From Liolophura sinensis (taxonomy: Eukaryota > Mollusca > Polyplacophora > Chitonida > Chitonidae): a stretch of DNA of 64,000 nucleotides. Below, piece after piece: positions 33,418 through 46,051 of the stretch; the first letter of the stretch is position 1, and every line of letters starts with the position of its first letter. The stretch covers positions 40,206,458 through 40,270,457 of the forward strand of contig NC_088300.1 in assembly GCF_032854445.1 (NCBI RefSeq), in the 5' to 3' direction. Under the pieces are notes generated by a model. It did no database searches and was not told the DNA's origin. It saw nothing but the letters and a program-made list of their open reading frames with translations. A program made the position numbers and the translations under genes.

Positions 33418-33777
33418 AATGAGAGAGTGAGGGCTTGGGGTTTAATGTTGTGCTCAACAATTTCTCAGTGATATGACGACGAAGGAATCCTTAGGGTGTA
33501 TGTAATGTGTCCCCTTGTAACAGGACGGATTTCCACCCTTCTTTTATCTAGTGCTGCTTCACCGAGACGACTTACTGAAGGTAAGTAAGCCGCCCCGCCT
33601 GAACCATTATATTGATACGGGTCAACCATATGTGCACTATCCCCTTCATGCGGAAACACCAGGCAAAGAATTTACAACTTCCTCTTTTAAAGTCTTACGT
33701 GTGACTCGACCCAGGATTGATCCCGGATCTACTGCTCCCGAAGCAGACTCTCTACCAACTGTGCTATCCTGGCCAGT
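33418..33777 (-). mobile_element. SINE family B1, near full length with tRNA-like head
   Basis: It reads GGGGTTTAATGTTGTGCTCA on the left, then GATATGACGACGAAGGAATC, ACAACTTCCTCTTTTAAAGT and CTCTACCAACTGTGCTATCC on the right. It aligns end to end with the 5725-6087 copy. Confidence 0.78.
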
Positions 33778-34717
33778 CTTTTCTTTTGAAGATTAAATGT
33801 TCGACATTACCTGCTGACTACTCACCTGCACTTTACTAGTCCATTTGTGACGAGCAGTACATGTTTTTCGGGAAATCAGACAAAAGTGACTGTAGAAAAA
33901 TTTTTATTTAAAACCTGAGCTCTACACATACCACTCCCTCCTCCAACCTAACATTTTGTTGTTTAACATTGATTATAATAAACAACACACCTAGTCATGA
34001 ATTTAGTAATTTACTGTTTTTAATCAATGCCTCAGATCATCCCCTTTATGTTATTGTGCTCTAAAATGCAGAGCTCAATGCGTGCAGTACTTTTCAGATG
34101 CCACCCCTGACATGGGGTAAATATATAGTTCTGTAAATATATGTCCATGGTAATGCTCCTGGGCCGAACACGGATTCTGACCATGCAAGGTGACCAAGGT
34201 AGTGCAAAGGTCAGTGAAACATTGACCAACAACAGTTTTCAACATTCTTTACTACTATGTCATGTCTAGAAATCTTGTATAGATGTACCATATGCATCAA
34301 TGTATGCACATGTAAAAGTTGTGAAGTTACAGAGTATCTTTACCTGTTTTTCCAATTTCTCTAAACTTTATAGGTGCTATTATGGAAACAAAATTGCATT
34401 CATTTAAAAAAAAAAAACCTACTACAGGTTAAAAAACACAGAATGATATTATTGAAGCAGTCTTCATTATTTGGTTGAATGTTTGCAGTTTTCCAGGGAG
34501 ATAATCAGAGTTTTCTTCTCAGTTTATAATGCCCGCTTACAGAAGCTCTACAGCTGGTCTTCTTGTAGCCCATCCTACAGACAACTCAGACAATGTACAA
34601 TTGTCATCACAGAATTACTGTTCTATCTCTAGCCATACCGCACTTCCTCACTCCACTAATGTAACTTGTCAAGCCTACATCTTAGTGAAAATGCGAAACC
34701 TACAACCATTCATAGGC
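33778..34717. other. No gene seen
   Basis: Non-coding; short frames at 34032-34232 and 34529-34735 are unrecognised. Confidence 0.45.
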
Positions 34718-34848
34718 TGCCTGCAGACCACATGACTGGAGAGCAAGGCTGCCGGAGCTGGACTTGAACTCAATGCGACCACATTGGTGAGAGGCTCCTT
34801 TATCATTGTGCTGCTCTAATATTCTAACCTCTAAGCCATGAAAGGCCC
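34718..34848 (-). mobile_element. SINE family A head fragment
   Basis: GAGCTGGACTTGAACTCAAT, CCACATTGGTGAGAGGCTCC and AACCTCTAAGCCATGAAAGG match the tRNA-like head of family A in minus orientation. Confidence 0.7.
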
Positions 34849-35549
34849 ATGTAATACATATAGGGCCTATGTATACCTCCACCACTGCTGAGGTCTTACA
34901 ATAATAAAAGACTTACATCATAGAGAGTAAAACCGGAGCAGTGACAACAGCATGATGACTGGCAAGTGGTCACATGTAATCAGTAAAATACGGCCTCTTG
35001 TCAGGTAACCTCAGTTAGGAATTATTCAAACAGTTCATGTAATCACCTAAATAGTAGCTAATTACACGTCCCCTAATTAACACAATGACTTGAGCAGAAT
35101 TAAATAAACCAAACCCCCCCCCCCAAAAAAATGCAGTGATATTAATTGTAATTCATGAGAAGCCACTGTATAGAATTTCTTCAAATCTTCTCCATTCACT
35201 ACTACTGTTGCAAAGTATAGAACCATGATGCGCATTATACTGACTGATACAAAGAATGCAATTCACTGTTTTGAAGTGATGTCATAGTTGCTCTGAGACA
35301 ATCATCACCACACTCTTTTGTCACATGACCAGATCACCGAAGGTGAAAACAAAAAGAATCTAACCCCAGCGAGATAGGTCTTGAATAAGAATTTGGAATG
35401 AATAATGAAAAAATCTGGCTTTTAGGTGAGAATTTTTTCTGGAAAAGTAATTAGAATGTACCTAACCTTCAAATACAGTTACATTGTCTTGTAGTACTTT
35501 AAACTTACATGACTGAAGTCAGTTTTATGGAAGGAAGAGACCAGATCTT
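34849..35549. other. No gene seen
   Basis: AT-rich; contains a C10-A7 homopolymer junction near 35116. No coding evidence. Confidence 0.5.
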
Positions 35550-36307
35550 GGCAAGAGGTAGCACAGGATTAAAATACCCACATTTGGTGGGAGCACGGCA
35601 AGAGGTCTCACCAGATTAAACCTCCCAAGCTTGGTAGGAGCACAATACGATTGTGCTACCTGATTAAAACACCCACGTTTGGTCTTGGCACAACAAGAGG
35701 ACTCACCAGATTAAACCACCCACGTTAGGTGGGAGCACAGCAAGAGGAGACACCAGATTAAACCACCCATGTTTATTGGGAGCACAGCAAGGGGAGTCAC
35801 CAGATTAAACCACACACGTTTAATGGGAGCACAGCAAGAGGAGTCACCAGATTAAACCACCCACGTTTATTGGGAGCACAGCAAAAGGAGTCACCAGATT
35901 AAACCATCCACATTTGGTGGGAACATGCTAAGAGGAGTCACCAGCTTAAACCATCCACGTCTGGTGGGAGCACAGCAAGAGGAGTCACCAGATTAAACCA
36001 CCCACATTTGGTGGGAGGACAGCAAAAGGAGTCACCAGATTAAACCATCCACATTTGGTGGGAACATGCTAAGAGGAGTCACCAGCTTAAACCATCCATG
36101 TCTGGTGGAAGCACAGCAAGAGGAGTCACCAGATTAAACCACCCACGTTTGATGGGAGCACAGCAAAAGGAGTCACCAGATTAAACCATCCACATTTGGT
36201 GGGAACATACTAAGAGGAGTCACCAGCTTAAACCATCCATGTCTGGTGGAAGCACAGCAAGAGGAGTCACCAGATTAAACCACTCACATTTGGTGGGAGC
36301 ACAGCAA
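35550..36307. repeat. 47-bp minisatellite, about 16 units, with a 141-bp trimer
   Basis: The unit is ACCAGATTAAACCACCCACG + TTTGGTGGGAGCACAGCAAG + AGGAGTC (47 bp). From about 35880 three unit types recur in a fixed order (CAAAAGG../CTAAGAGG../CAAGAGG..), making a 141-bp higher-order unit repeated three times. The left end is more diverged. Confidence 0.88.
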
Positions 36308-36603
36308 TGTCGGTTGGGATGCCGTTTTCTCATTTCCATACACTGTAAACTTTCTGCATCCCTAATGAATTTCTCACTGACTGATATCTGTTATTTAGAC
36401 AGGATAACGCAGACATGAACGACAAAAAATCTACTATTTCTATAATTTGAACAGTGTGTGCCTAAGTAGGACTAAGGTCTACTGCGGAGATGAATGCTAT
36501 TTGGGCCAAGACGGTACATGCTACTATCAGACATCATTATACCGCAATTGAATATTACACGGCTTGTAAATCAACTGATTTTATATCCGTGTTGGTCCGT
36601 AAA

Positions 36604-36852
36604 TGACACAGATCTGTCCCACAACACTGCTCTTTTATCTAGAGCTGCTTCCCTGAAACGTATTACTGAAGGCAAGTAAGCCACCCGGCCTGAGCCATTA
36701 TACTGATACAGGTCAACCAGTGGTTGCACTATCCCCTTTCATCCTGAATGCCAAGCTGGGAAGTTACAACTTCCTCTTTTACGGTCTTAGATGTAACTCG
36801 ACTCAGGATTGGCCCTGGATCTGCCGTTCCGAAGCAGACGCTCTACCAAATG
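36604..36852 (-). mobile_element. SINE family B1, partial
   Basis: CTCTTTTATCTAGAGCTGCT, GGCAAGTAAGCCACCCGGCC, TTACAACTTCCTCTTTTACG and GAAGCAGACGCTCTACCA match family B1. The left end is missing. Confidence 0.7.
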
Positions 36853-39312
36853 GCCCTTCAACTACACGTAAATCAATCATTGCAAATGATCTCAAAATGA
36901 CGTCTTATGCAGTAGTTCTGTGTTATCATATGTCACTTCAGGGAGTGAATGGGTAATGGCTACATCATAGTTTAGACAGCGAAATCTTAGAGCAACATTG
37001 ATTGGATAATATTCCGCAGATGTCTCTGTCGACTCGCATCAGACCGTTTGTGCAGCCATTTTGTTCTGCAAGTTATGCAGTGAAATCTCATCAAAATAAT
37101 AAAGCATGACCCTTATCAGAAAGCTGGACTATCCCGCTTTCGATTGAAATATGTTTTAGGCAGGTGATGTCTTGTCCTTTAAGGATTATACAACGTGCTC
37201 TGATGATGACCTTTGACTAAAGCCCGGTTCTTAATTGGCAACACAAATTGGCAACACAAATTGGCAATTAGATCTCAAAACATCCAAGAGAGTGGGTTAT
37301 AACATTTGTCCACATATCAACAGCTTTTGGGCTGCCAAAGCAAAATTGTTTACACTGTTAACCTTGTGAAAGATAGTGGAACTCCAAATGTTTCACTCTT
37401 TCAAACCTTATCCAAGAAACTGGTGTTTAGCCAGAACAAGTGTTGCAGGTGGAAAGTGTACAACTCTCCTTGTCGTCAGCTGTACGACTCTACCCAGCTA
37501 ATTTATATAACTAACAACAACATTAATTGTATATAGAATTGGATTTGAAAAAAAAAAAGCTTCGCTAATATTTGGGATAATAGAGTGAAAATTTCTCACC
37601 AGAGAGTTGCTGGTTGGAGTGGCATTTCCAGTATGGCATTGTCCCATGTCTAACAGAGCTGCCAACACTCAACTCAAGTACCTGCACACAATTGTCTACA
37701 TCGACTATCCCTATGGAAATTTAGGCAGATCGATGAGGCAGGTTTCCTCATCACTTCATGATTTACACCCTCAAGCTAGCTGTGTACTTCTAAGACTCAA
37801 TTAGGGAGCAAATGATGTATAATGTGTGTGTACTCCGCTACATGTGCATGGGACCTGGCCAAACTGGCCCCAGACAACAGACCTATCAGGCTTGTCAATA
37901 ACTGCAACTGTAACACCCACCGTCAGTTTAATATTCTTGCACACTGGTCAAATGGGCATGTCTGTACCATTTGCTCTTCGCTTAATTTCTTCTGAAATTT
38001 ATAACAAACTCAGTAATTGGGATTATTCAAATTATTGCTCTCACTGAAAGTCACAAGAAAGTCAGGAGATTTTGGTTGTCATGTCAGGACATTCTCATGT
38101 GATATTAAACCTATGAACAAAGAAGATTCTTTCATTATTTGTTTCTGTACCCTTGGTGTTATCATACCGTTCTGCTCTAGCATACATGTACATATTCACT
38201 GCATCTATAAATGTAAACAATATTGCATTGCTTCACCGCCAACAACTTCCCTCCTGTATAGGGTTGCCCCCAGGGTGTAATAATGTAACGAATCTTTCCT
38301 CACCCCTGGCTGTAATTTATTAATGGACACACTCCTTCATTTACAACTGGTCACTGATGCGTAGGATTCGCCATTAGTGCTTCCAAACAGTCAATTCGTC
38401 AAAACACAATTAGTAAATCAAAAAACTCAAGCAGGTTAAGTACAGACAAAATGCATAAAATAATACAAAATCAACTCAAAAATATAGCTGCTAAAGCCGC
38501 AATGCCTGGTTTCAAGACTGTATTTCCAGCCTATGCCGCCTCACTTCCGGTTTATTGACTGTTGCCTTTATGCACTGGGATACAAACTTAATTTAATTAG
38601 CAAGCATACATTCTTCCTAGTCATCAATATGCTGTATGTGCACTATATAGCACGTACCTGGAAATGTACCAACTTTAGCTTGTAAATTGGCTTGGAGGAC
38701 TTTCGAAGGAATGCAAGTCCTGTTCAATCAGTGGCTTTGAGCTTCAAATCTATAACAGTTTTCTGTCACTTCTTCTGTATCAGATAAAACCTAATATGTT
38801 CACATATTGCATTCTTTTTCTTTCCACATAGCTTTTAATGAAGAGAACCTTGTTACAAGAGCTAAATTCAAGCCAATCGGACATTCTTCTGAAGAAAATC
38901 ACTTTCAAATGTTTCATTTGAACCCAACCTAGCTGCCCAGTAAGTTTACATAAAATTTCTTTCCTTGCCTTGGGATGATGTTAGACATTAAAACTGTATC
39001 TCTTGATTCATTTCTTAAGGAGAAATACCCACTCCATTTTTGAGGATGTCTCTTCTAGTTCAACAAACTGAACATGTCTAGGCTTTGGGTAACTGCAGTT
39101 TAAATTTTAGCTCAATCACATCAGCCATTCTGAAGAAGAATACTTCTTTATTTTACACAAAATCTAACATGGCTGCCAAAAGTTTCCAAAATTTAAGTTG
39201 CACAACTTCAGGTCCGAAAACATACTGAAGTTTCATAAATGCCTGATCAGCTGTTTTCTATTAAAATAACCCATAATTTTAGTAAGAATAACAAAATCCA
39301 AACAGATACTAC
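36853..39312. other. No gene seen
   Basis: Several short plus frames (37306-37536, 37607-37804, 37826-38047, 38017-38280) overlap but share no domain or splice signals I can support. AT-rich diverged repeat sequence around 38800-39290. Confidence 0.4.
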
Positions 39313-39600
39313 AGCGAATGAATGAACGAATGCTTCTGGGTTTACGTCATACTTAACAATTATTCAGTCATATGATGACTATGAGTCATTAGGTGGGTGC
39401 ATATATACGGTGTCCTCTTGTGGCAGGGCGAGTCCATGCCGCCAAAGTGCTGCCACCATCGAAGTATCACACAGACGACACCAGACATTACAGCCCTCCC
39501 AGTCACATTATACTGACACTGGACTAACCAGTCCTGTTTCCTATCTCACCCCTCAGTTCTGGGCGCCAAGCGAGAAACAACTACCATTTTGGTAGGACCT
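39313..39600 (-). mobile_element. SINE family B2 copy
   Basis: GGGTTTACGTCATACTTAAC, GTCATATGATGACTATGAGT, GGCGAGTCCATGCCGCCAAA and CACATTATACTGACACTGGA match 42743-43010. It shares the left end of family B1 but has a different internal body. Confidence 0.7.
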
Positions 39601-40012
39601 GAACTGGTTTGATGAATTCAACAGAGCACAATGGTAATTTTAAAAACTGTATAATTATCACATACCATACAGTATTTACATGTACTGGTATCACATAAAA
39701 ATGTATATATATTCACAACAAAATCTATACATGTAACACATTATGTAACTGAGTCAGACAATGGTTATATGAGCGGCACAGTAAAGAACTACCGGTATAA
39801 CCCAACAGAGACACATGCATGGTGTCAACTGAATGCAAACAGCCCCGGAAAACATGGAGATTCCACTTCCATTTGACAGCATGGAGGTTCAAATGAATGC
39901 AGGCAGTGCAAAATGATAACAGTCACTTAAGGTTTATTGGTTACTTTAATACCTTCAAAACAGAAGAGTTATGAGAAAAGCGTAAAACATTAAGTCGTCA
40001 GAAGTTCTCTGT

Positions 40013-41975
40013 TCGCATCAAACTCCAATCATGGCTAGTATGCAGGCAGTGTCATGGACTACACAACCATCCCACATACAGCTGTTCACATCGCACTCCA
40101 ATCATGGCTAGTATGCTGGCAGTGCCACTGACTACAGAACCATCCCAAACACAGTTGTTCGCATCAAACTCCAATCATGACTATTATGCAGGCAGTGCCA
40201 TGGACTACACAACCATCCCACACACAGCTGTTCACATCACACTCCAATCATGACTAGTATGTAGGCAGTGCCATGGACTACAGAACCATCCTGAACACAG
40301 CTGTTCACATCGCACTCCAATCATGACTAGTATGCAGGCAGTGCCATGGACTACACAACCATCCCGAACACAGCTGTTTGCATCAAACTCCAATCATGAC
40401 TAGTACGCAGGCAGTGCCATGGACTACAGAACCATCCCAAACACAGCTGTTTTCATCGAACTCCAATCATGACTAGTATGCAGGCAGTGCCATGGACTAC
40501 ACAACCATCCTGAACACAGCTGTTTGCATCAAACTCCAATCATGACTAGCATACAGGCAGTGCCATGGACTACACAACCATCCCACACACAGCTGTTCAC
40601 ATCGCACTCCAATCATGGCTAGTATGCAGGCAGTGTCATGGACTACAGAACCATCCCACACACAGCTATTCACATCGCACTCCAATCATGGCTAGTATGC
40701 TGGCAGTGCCACTGACTACAGAACCATCCCAAACACAGTTGTTCGCATCAAACTCCAATCATGACTATTATGCAGGCAGTGCCATGGACTACACAACCAT
40801 CCTGAACACAGCTGTTCACATCGCACTCCAATCATGACTAGTATGCAGGCAGTGCCATGGACTACACACCCATCCCGAACACAGCTGTTTGCATCAAACT
40901 CCAATCATGACTAGTACGCAGGCAGTGCCATGGACTACAGAACCATCCCAAACACAGCTGTTTGCATCGAACTCCAATCATGACTAGTATGCAGGCAGTG
41001 CCATGGACTACACAACCATCCTGAACACAGCTGTTTGCATCAAACTCCAATCATGACTAGTATACAGGCAGTGCCATGGACTACAGAACCATCCCAACAC
41101 AGCTGTTCACATCACACTCCAATCATGACTAGTATACAGGCAGTGCCATGGACTACACAACCATCCCAAACACAACCATCCCAACACAGCTGTTGACATC
41201 AAACTCCAATCATGGCTAGTATGCAGGCAGTGCCACTGATTACAGAACCATCCCAAACACAACTGTTCACATCACACTCCAGTCATGACTAGTATGCAGG
41301 CAGTACCATGGACTACAGATCCATCCTGAACACAGTTGTTCGCATCAAACTCCAATCATGACTAGTATGCAGGCAGTGCCATGTACTACACAACCACCCT
41401 AAACACAGCTGTTTGCATCAAACTCCAATCATGGCTAGTATACAGGCAGTGCCATGGACTACAGAACCATCCCAAACACAGCTGTTGACATCGCACTCCA
41501 ATCATGGCTAGTATGCTGACAGTGTCACTGACTACAGAACCATCCTGAACACAGCTGTTGACATCGCACTCCAATCATGGCTAGTATGCTGGCAGTGCCA
41601 CTGACTACAGAACCATCCCAAACACAATTGTTCAAATCACACTCCAATCATGACTAGTATGCAGGCAGTGCCATGGACTACAGAACCATCCCACACACAA
41701 CTGTTTGCATCGAACTACAATCATGACAGATTGACTAGTATATAGGCAGTGCCACTGACTACACAACCATCCCACACACAGCTGTTTGCCTCAAACTCCA
41801 ATCATAACTAGTATACAGGCAGTGCCATGGACTACACAACCATCCCAAACACAGCTGTTCGCATCGTACTCCAATCATGACTAGTATGCAGGCAGTGCCA
41901 TGGACTACACAACAGTTCCCAAACACAGCTGTTCCCATCAAACTCCAATCATGACTGGTATGCAGGCAGTGCCTT
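40013..41975. repeat. 73-bp satellite-like array, about 27 units, eight-unit higher-order period
   Basis: The unit is GCATCAAACTCCAATCATGA + CTAGTATGCAGGCAGTGCCA + TGGACTACACAACCATCCCA + AACACAGCTGTTC (73 bp). A distinctive pair (GGCTAGTATGCTGGCAGTGC) at 40105 recurs at 40689, a 584-bp shift, exactly eight units, which suggests block duplication. Small indels break the period near 41170 and 41735. Confidence 0.92.
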
Positions 41976-42084
41976 TCCAGACAAAGTAGCAGGCATGAAG
42001 CTTAAGAAGATGTGCAGTCAATGCCAGAAAGCAGAATCTTCCCAGACAAGTTGCAGGCATGAAGCTCAAGCAGAATTCAGGTAG

Positions 42085-42315
42085 AGCCTGAGACAAGTTT
42101 ATCCTAAACAGTCAATTGCATGCAGGCAGAGCCAGACCAGTTCGTCCTAAGTCAATTGGATGCAGGCAGAGCCAGACCAGTTGTCCTAAACAGTCAACTA
42201 GATGCAGGCACAGCCAGGCCAGGTTGTCCTAAACAGTCAATTGGATGCAGGCAGAGCCAGACCAGTTCATCCTAAACAGTCAATTGAATGCAAGCAGGGC
42301 CACAGAACAGGGCTC
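42085..42315. repeat. 42-bp minisatellite, about five units
   Basis: TCCTAAACAGTCAATTGGAT + GCAGGCAGAGCCAGACCAGT repeats with about 42-bp spacing. The GCAGGCAGxGCC core is also in the adjoining 73-bp array, so the two may share origin. Confidence 0.8.
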
Positions 42316-42742
42316 TCCTTGACAGTCAAGTATTAATACAAGCAGTGCCAAGCAGCTTTTCTGTGCCTTGAAAATATTCCTTCTGATTTCAACTGACTGA
42401 ATTGCAATGTATGCAATGCATGCAATGTTGAAGAATGCAATTTAAATTTGAAGCTAAAAATAAAGCTGAGGATATGAGTATACAGTATATGAATAGATAA
42501 ACTGGACACAGATATGATCAAATCATGCCGTGAATTTCATTATCAGGAGATTATTCATACACATGACATAACACATGTCCTAAACCCAGACTGCTAATCA
42601 AGTTACTTTCAGGATATGTCGGATGTCGGAATGTTGGATTTTCTAAACTCTTTGTGTATCGGAGGTATCAAAACTTTGATACAAAACTGGAGACTCGAAA
42701 CACATACCATATTTCCTGTCAGTGGAATAAATGAACGATCAA
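42316..42742. other. No gene seen
   Basis: AT-rich non-coding sequence with short chance frames. Confidence 0.5.
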
Positions 42743-43011
42743 ATGAATGCGCGGGGTTTAATGTCATACTTAACAAATTTTTAGTCATATGACGATGATG
42801 AGCCATCAGGTGTGTACACGTATTGTGTCTTCTTGCGGCAGGGCAAGTCCATGCTGCCAAAGTGCCGCCACCATTGAAGTATCATGTCGAAGACACCAGA
42901 CAAGACACCCCACCCGGCAGTCACATTATACTGACGCTGTGCCAACCAGTCTGGTGTCCTTGCTCTAACCCCTCAGTGCTGAGTGTTGAGTCAGCAACAA
43001 GTACCATTGTT
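42743..43011 (-). mobile_element. SINE family B2 copy
   Basis: GCGGGGTTTAATGTCATACT, AGTCATATGACGATGATGAG, CAAGTCCATGCTGCCAAAGT and AGTCACATTATACTGACGCT match the 39313-39600 copy. A family C element follows directly. Confidence 0.72.
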
Positions 43012-43230
43012 AAAGGCTACATGAAAAAGATCTCTACAACAAAGATTATGTTTCAAACCCAAATGAAGAAAATTATGCCGAAGTGTTTTTTTAAAATCTT
43101 CATTTTGGGATATTTTTTTTTACACCTGTTAATTACCCCTCTATTTTATGCATTACCCTTCTATTTTATAAATTACATCATCGTTGATCTTCCTTGGAAC
43201 ACGGTGAAGACTCCGAAGTGCTCTGAGTCC
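43012..43230 (+). mobile_element. Dispersed repeat family C, copy 3
   Basis: TTAAAGGCTACATGAAAAAG, ACAAAGATTATG, AAAATTATGCC and CCCCTCTATTTTATGCATTA match copies 1 and 2. The plus frame at 42823-43251 spans this and the preceding SINE and is not a gene. Confidence 0.55.
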
Positions 43231-44086
43231 AGGGAACCGTGGTCGTTATAGTGACAAACCCAATTGTATTTAACTTATCAGTCAGTGCCATTTTTATTTT
43301 CTTAGTTCAAGAAAAAAAAACCATTCACTCATACATATTTTTCTACATTCAGAGATGGTTTGTTGTGCCAGTTTTAGTTTTTCCAAAAAAAAGTGGGATT
43401 TTATCAGGTGTCAGCTCCTTCATATTTCCACGTGATTTGATATTTCAACAAGAATGGACAAGGAAACAAAGCGATCCAACTTTTTCCCATATGACTGCAT
43501 AGGAATGCTCTGAGCTGTCACTGCAAAACTTCTCCATTAAAGGGCCGTAAACTCTTGGCTCAAACTGACACAGCTGTATGCTGAATGAATGACATGTCTG
43601 CCATGTCTTGTGAGTTTCCAAATTGAGATCTCTATTCATTTACACTGCTGCGTATGATTTGATGTCGGCTGGCTGTTAGACCGCACTCACATGTAATAAA
43701 CTGTGTAGGCCAGATGAAATTGCTCATGTGCAATTTCGTCAGGTCTTCAGATTTTCAAGACAAAAACGCAGCATTCGAAACTAATTATTAAGTTACAAAA
43801 TAACCGACTGCATTCAGACATACTGTACAGAGAGTAGGCTACAAGATCTCTCGAGCCATACTGTCCATATTCCACAAACTGCTGTCTCTACAAACAATTT
43901 TCAATTCCATTAATCGTTATGGCCAACATGTGAATCACAGAAGCTCACAATATATACACACACAGCACGCAATGGGTCGTTCGCTGTACCAGCGTGGACT
44001 GTTAGTGAACAAGGCCTTAACTGTGTTGGCCATTACTGTGGGATATCAAAGTTGGGATATATGGCGGGAGTGAAAGTAAAGTTTAC
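43231..44086. other. No gene seen
   Basis: Non-coding; lies 3' of the candidate exon at 44087-44119 and would be intron if that exon is real. Confidence 0.45.
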
Positions 44087-44119
44087 CTCAGACTGAAAGC
44101 GTACGTTGTTGTGGGACAT
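44087..44119 (-). CDS. Candidate alternative first coding exon of ASPP (11 residues)
   Basis: The minus strand has ATG TCC CAC AAC AAC..., encoding MSHNNVRFQSE, followed immediately by a good donor, GAG|GTAAAC. Upstream sequence is GC-rich relative to its surroundings (GGCGCC just before the ATG). The exon ends in phase 0, which fits ASPP exon 2. No similarity supports it; it could be the first exon of another transcript. Confidence 0.35.
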
Positions 44120-45397
44120 GGCGCCCTCTCAGCGAGACGCAGTAGCTAGAGTTTTGTTCATCCAGTTCGCTAACTACATAGAAGAGGCAACATTCGAATG
44201 TAACATGTCGCACAGCCTAAGGATGTCCCCGTCCAGTCTGCTTCAATTGAGAACTTCCTCCGGGCTAAAAATAGACCGGCTGTTCCCAAAATGTTGAGAC
44301 GGAGAGGGGTGCAGTTTATGGCAGCTTAGAACTGTGGAAGAAAGTTTGTAACTGTGGGTAAAACCTTAACCACGTAGCACACATTCAACAGGCTGTGATT
44401 TGACGAGCCTAAGCTCACCCAGCCAGCGAATTCCACAGCCTTTGTTTTATTTAATGATAAACAATGATCACGCTTTGATTGCGCTCTGCGTTGTCTGAAC
44501 ACACCAACAATATAACATACAGAGAACTAAGGATCCCAGTCAGTGTTGACTGTTGGTTTACGTACTGGTATGTACTGTACATCCTCGGTCTACAGGTCAA
44601 GCTCTGATGCAGGGCTACGAACGGTGTATACCATACTAGAAGTACCACAAACCTGTATTGCTCCGTATTAAGCTTACCTTGCTGTCTTGGTACAATTGAT
44701 CGACGTGAGCCCTAATTAATCTGTCCGTAGTTCAAATCGTTCTCTCAACACGTAGAATACTAGGCCTATATGATTTTACAGCATGTGTTTAGGAAGCAGA
44801 CTAATTGGACAATGGGAATAAAAGAGCTCCCGTGATCGATCTTGAGCCATCGAAACGTACGTGTCTGTCAGAATTCAGCTGCCAATTCCAGGTACGTAGC
44901 TATCACCATGTGTCATCACAGGTAAATCCACACGAGCATAAAACTAGTCGAATTTGGACAAATTTGGACACACCTACATGTGATTTGTTTAGGACCAGTC
45001 TCACCACTTAAATGACTTCGCGCGGAGCTGTGTTGCTCCCTGATGCTGTCGATTGTGACATATCATTTATGAAAGTTTAACTTACGGCAGTAAAGTGCAC
45101 CGCCCGTTACGCTTCAATTAACCATACTCATTCCTTTATTTCATTCATTGCCACCCAACATGTCACCTGAGGTAAACACATCAGTTGTCAAGACCGTATA
45201 TTATACGAAGCGGTACTTAATGGTGTCAGAAGCGGTACTTAGTGGTGTCAGAAGCGGTTCGTGAGTGAACCCTAGCTGACTGATGGGTAAGGTGTTTAGC
45301 TTACGACGTACACTCTGTCGTTGACACGTAAATGCGATGGCTGTGTTCTGCTGGAGACGTTGACTGTGAGCGCAACAGCATTGAGTATGCATGTACG
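44120..45397. other. No supported gene
   Basis: Contains a 23-bp direct duplication at 45207-45252 (GAAGCGGTACTTAATGGTGT..). A plus frame at 44805 ends at a CAG|GTACGT donor but has a stop immediately before it and no start. Confidence 0.4.
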
Positions 45398-45740
45398 CAC
45401 ATGTATGCTTGGGTGTTTACGTCATACGTAGCAATTTTTCATATGACGATGAGGAGTCATCAGTGCATGTGTCGTCTTGCGGCAGGACCAGTGCTGCCTC
45501 CATAGACGAATCATTCCTAAAACACCAGGCACGACACCCAACTCAGTCACATATTGACACCAGGTCAATCAGTCCTGTTTATAGTTCCTTTCTAATCTCT
45601 CAGACAACTATCACACTGTTGTCGATGATCTAGTTTTACTCTTTATGGTGTAAATCTTTTATTAAATATGGTATTACCAGACACGGGTTTGATCCCAGAT
45701 CATACGACTTCGACGCAGACGCTCTGACCACTAGATCACC
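45398..45740 (-). mobile_element. SINE family B2 with tRNA-like head
   Basis: Left end GGGTGTTTACGTCATACGTA and CATATGACGATGAGGAGTCA; right end, read on the minus strand, GGTGATCTAGTGGTCAGAGC and GATCTGGGATCAAACCC, which looks like tRNA A- and B-box blocks. This shows that the B2 family also has a tRNA-like head. Confidence 0.65.
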
Positions 45741-46051
45741 ACAGATTAAACTCTGCTGTCAGTTTTGTCGGACTTCGGTACATCTGCAGGGAATTGGCAG
45801 GCGGCCGATGTCGACCGCGAGTGATGCCGTTTTCTGCACCTGTGTACGTGTGAATTGCTTTCAGTAGCCACAAATGCATATACCTTGCCATCTTGGAAAA
45901 AAAAAAGTAGAACAGTAGCTTGAACATTTGGAATCAGCCACTCGGACTTAATAAAACCTATCGCCAACTTGTATTCTTCTCTAGATGTATTCACAATTAT
46001 AATGCGACCTGAGCAGAAAACCACGTGTCTGAAAGGCCAAATCAACATTAA
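45741..46051. other. Possible extension of the pol remnant
   Basis: The minus frame 45746-46048 is unrecognised. The region just before 46052 could be earlier reverse-transcriptase sequence but is too decayed for me to assign. Confidence 0.35.

Noticed and set aside
40497-41941. Series of 60- to 90-codon frames with a Cys/Trp-rich repeat
   Set aside because: They follow the 73-bp array with stops at regular intervals; no gene-like structure.
42823-43251. 142-codon plus-strand frame
   Set aside because: It spans a SINE B2 copy and a family C repeat and has no recognisable protein motif.
44805-44892. Plus-strand exon-like segment ending in CAG|GTACGT
   Set aside because: A stop codon lies directly before it in frame with no ATG or acceptor between, so no coding start can be assigned.
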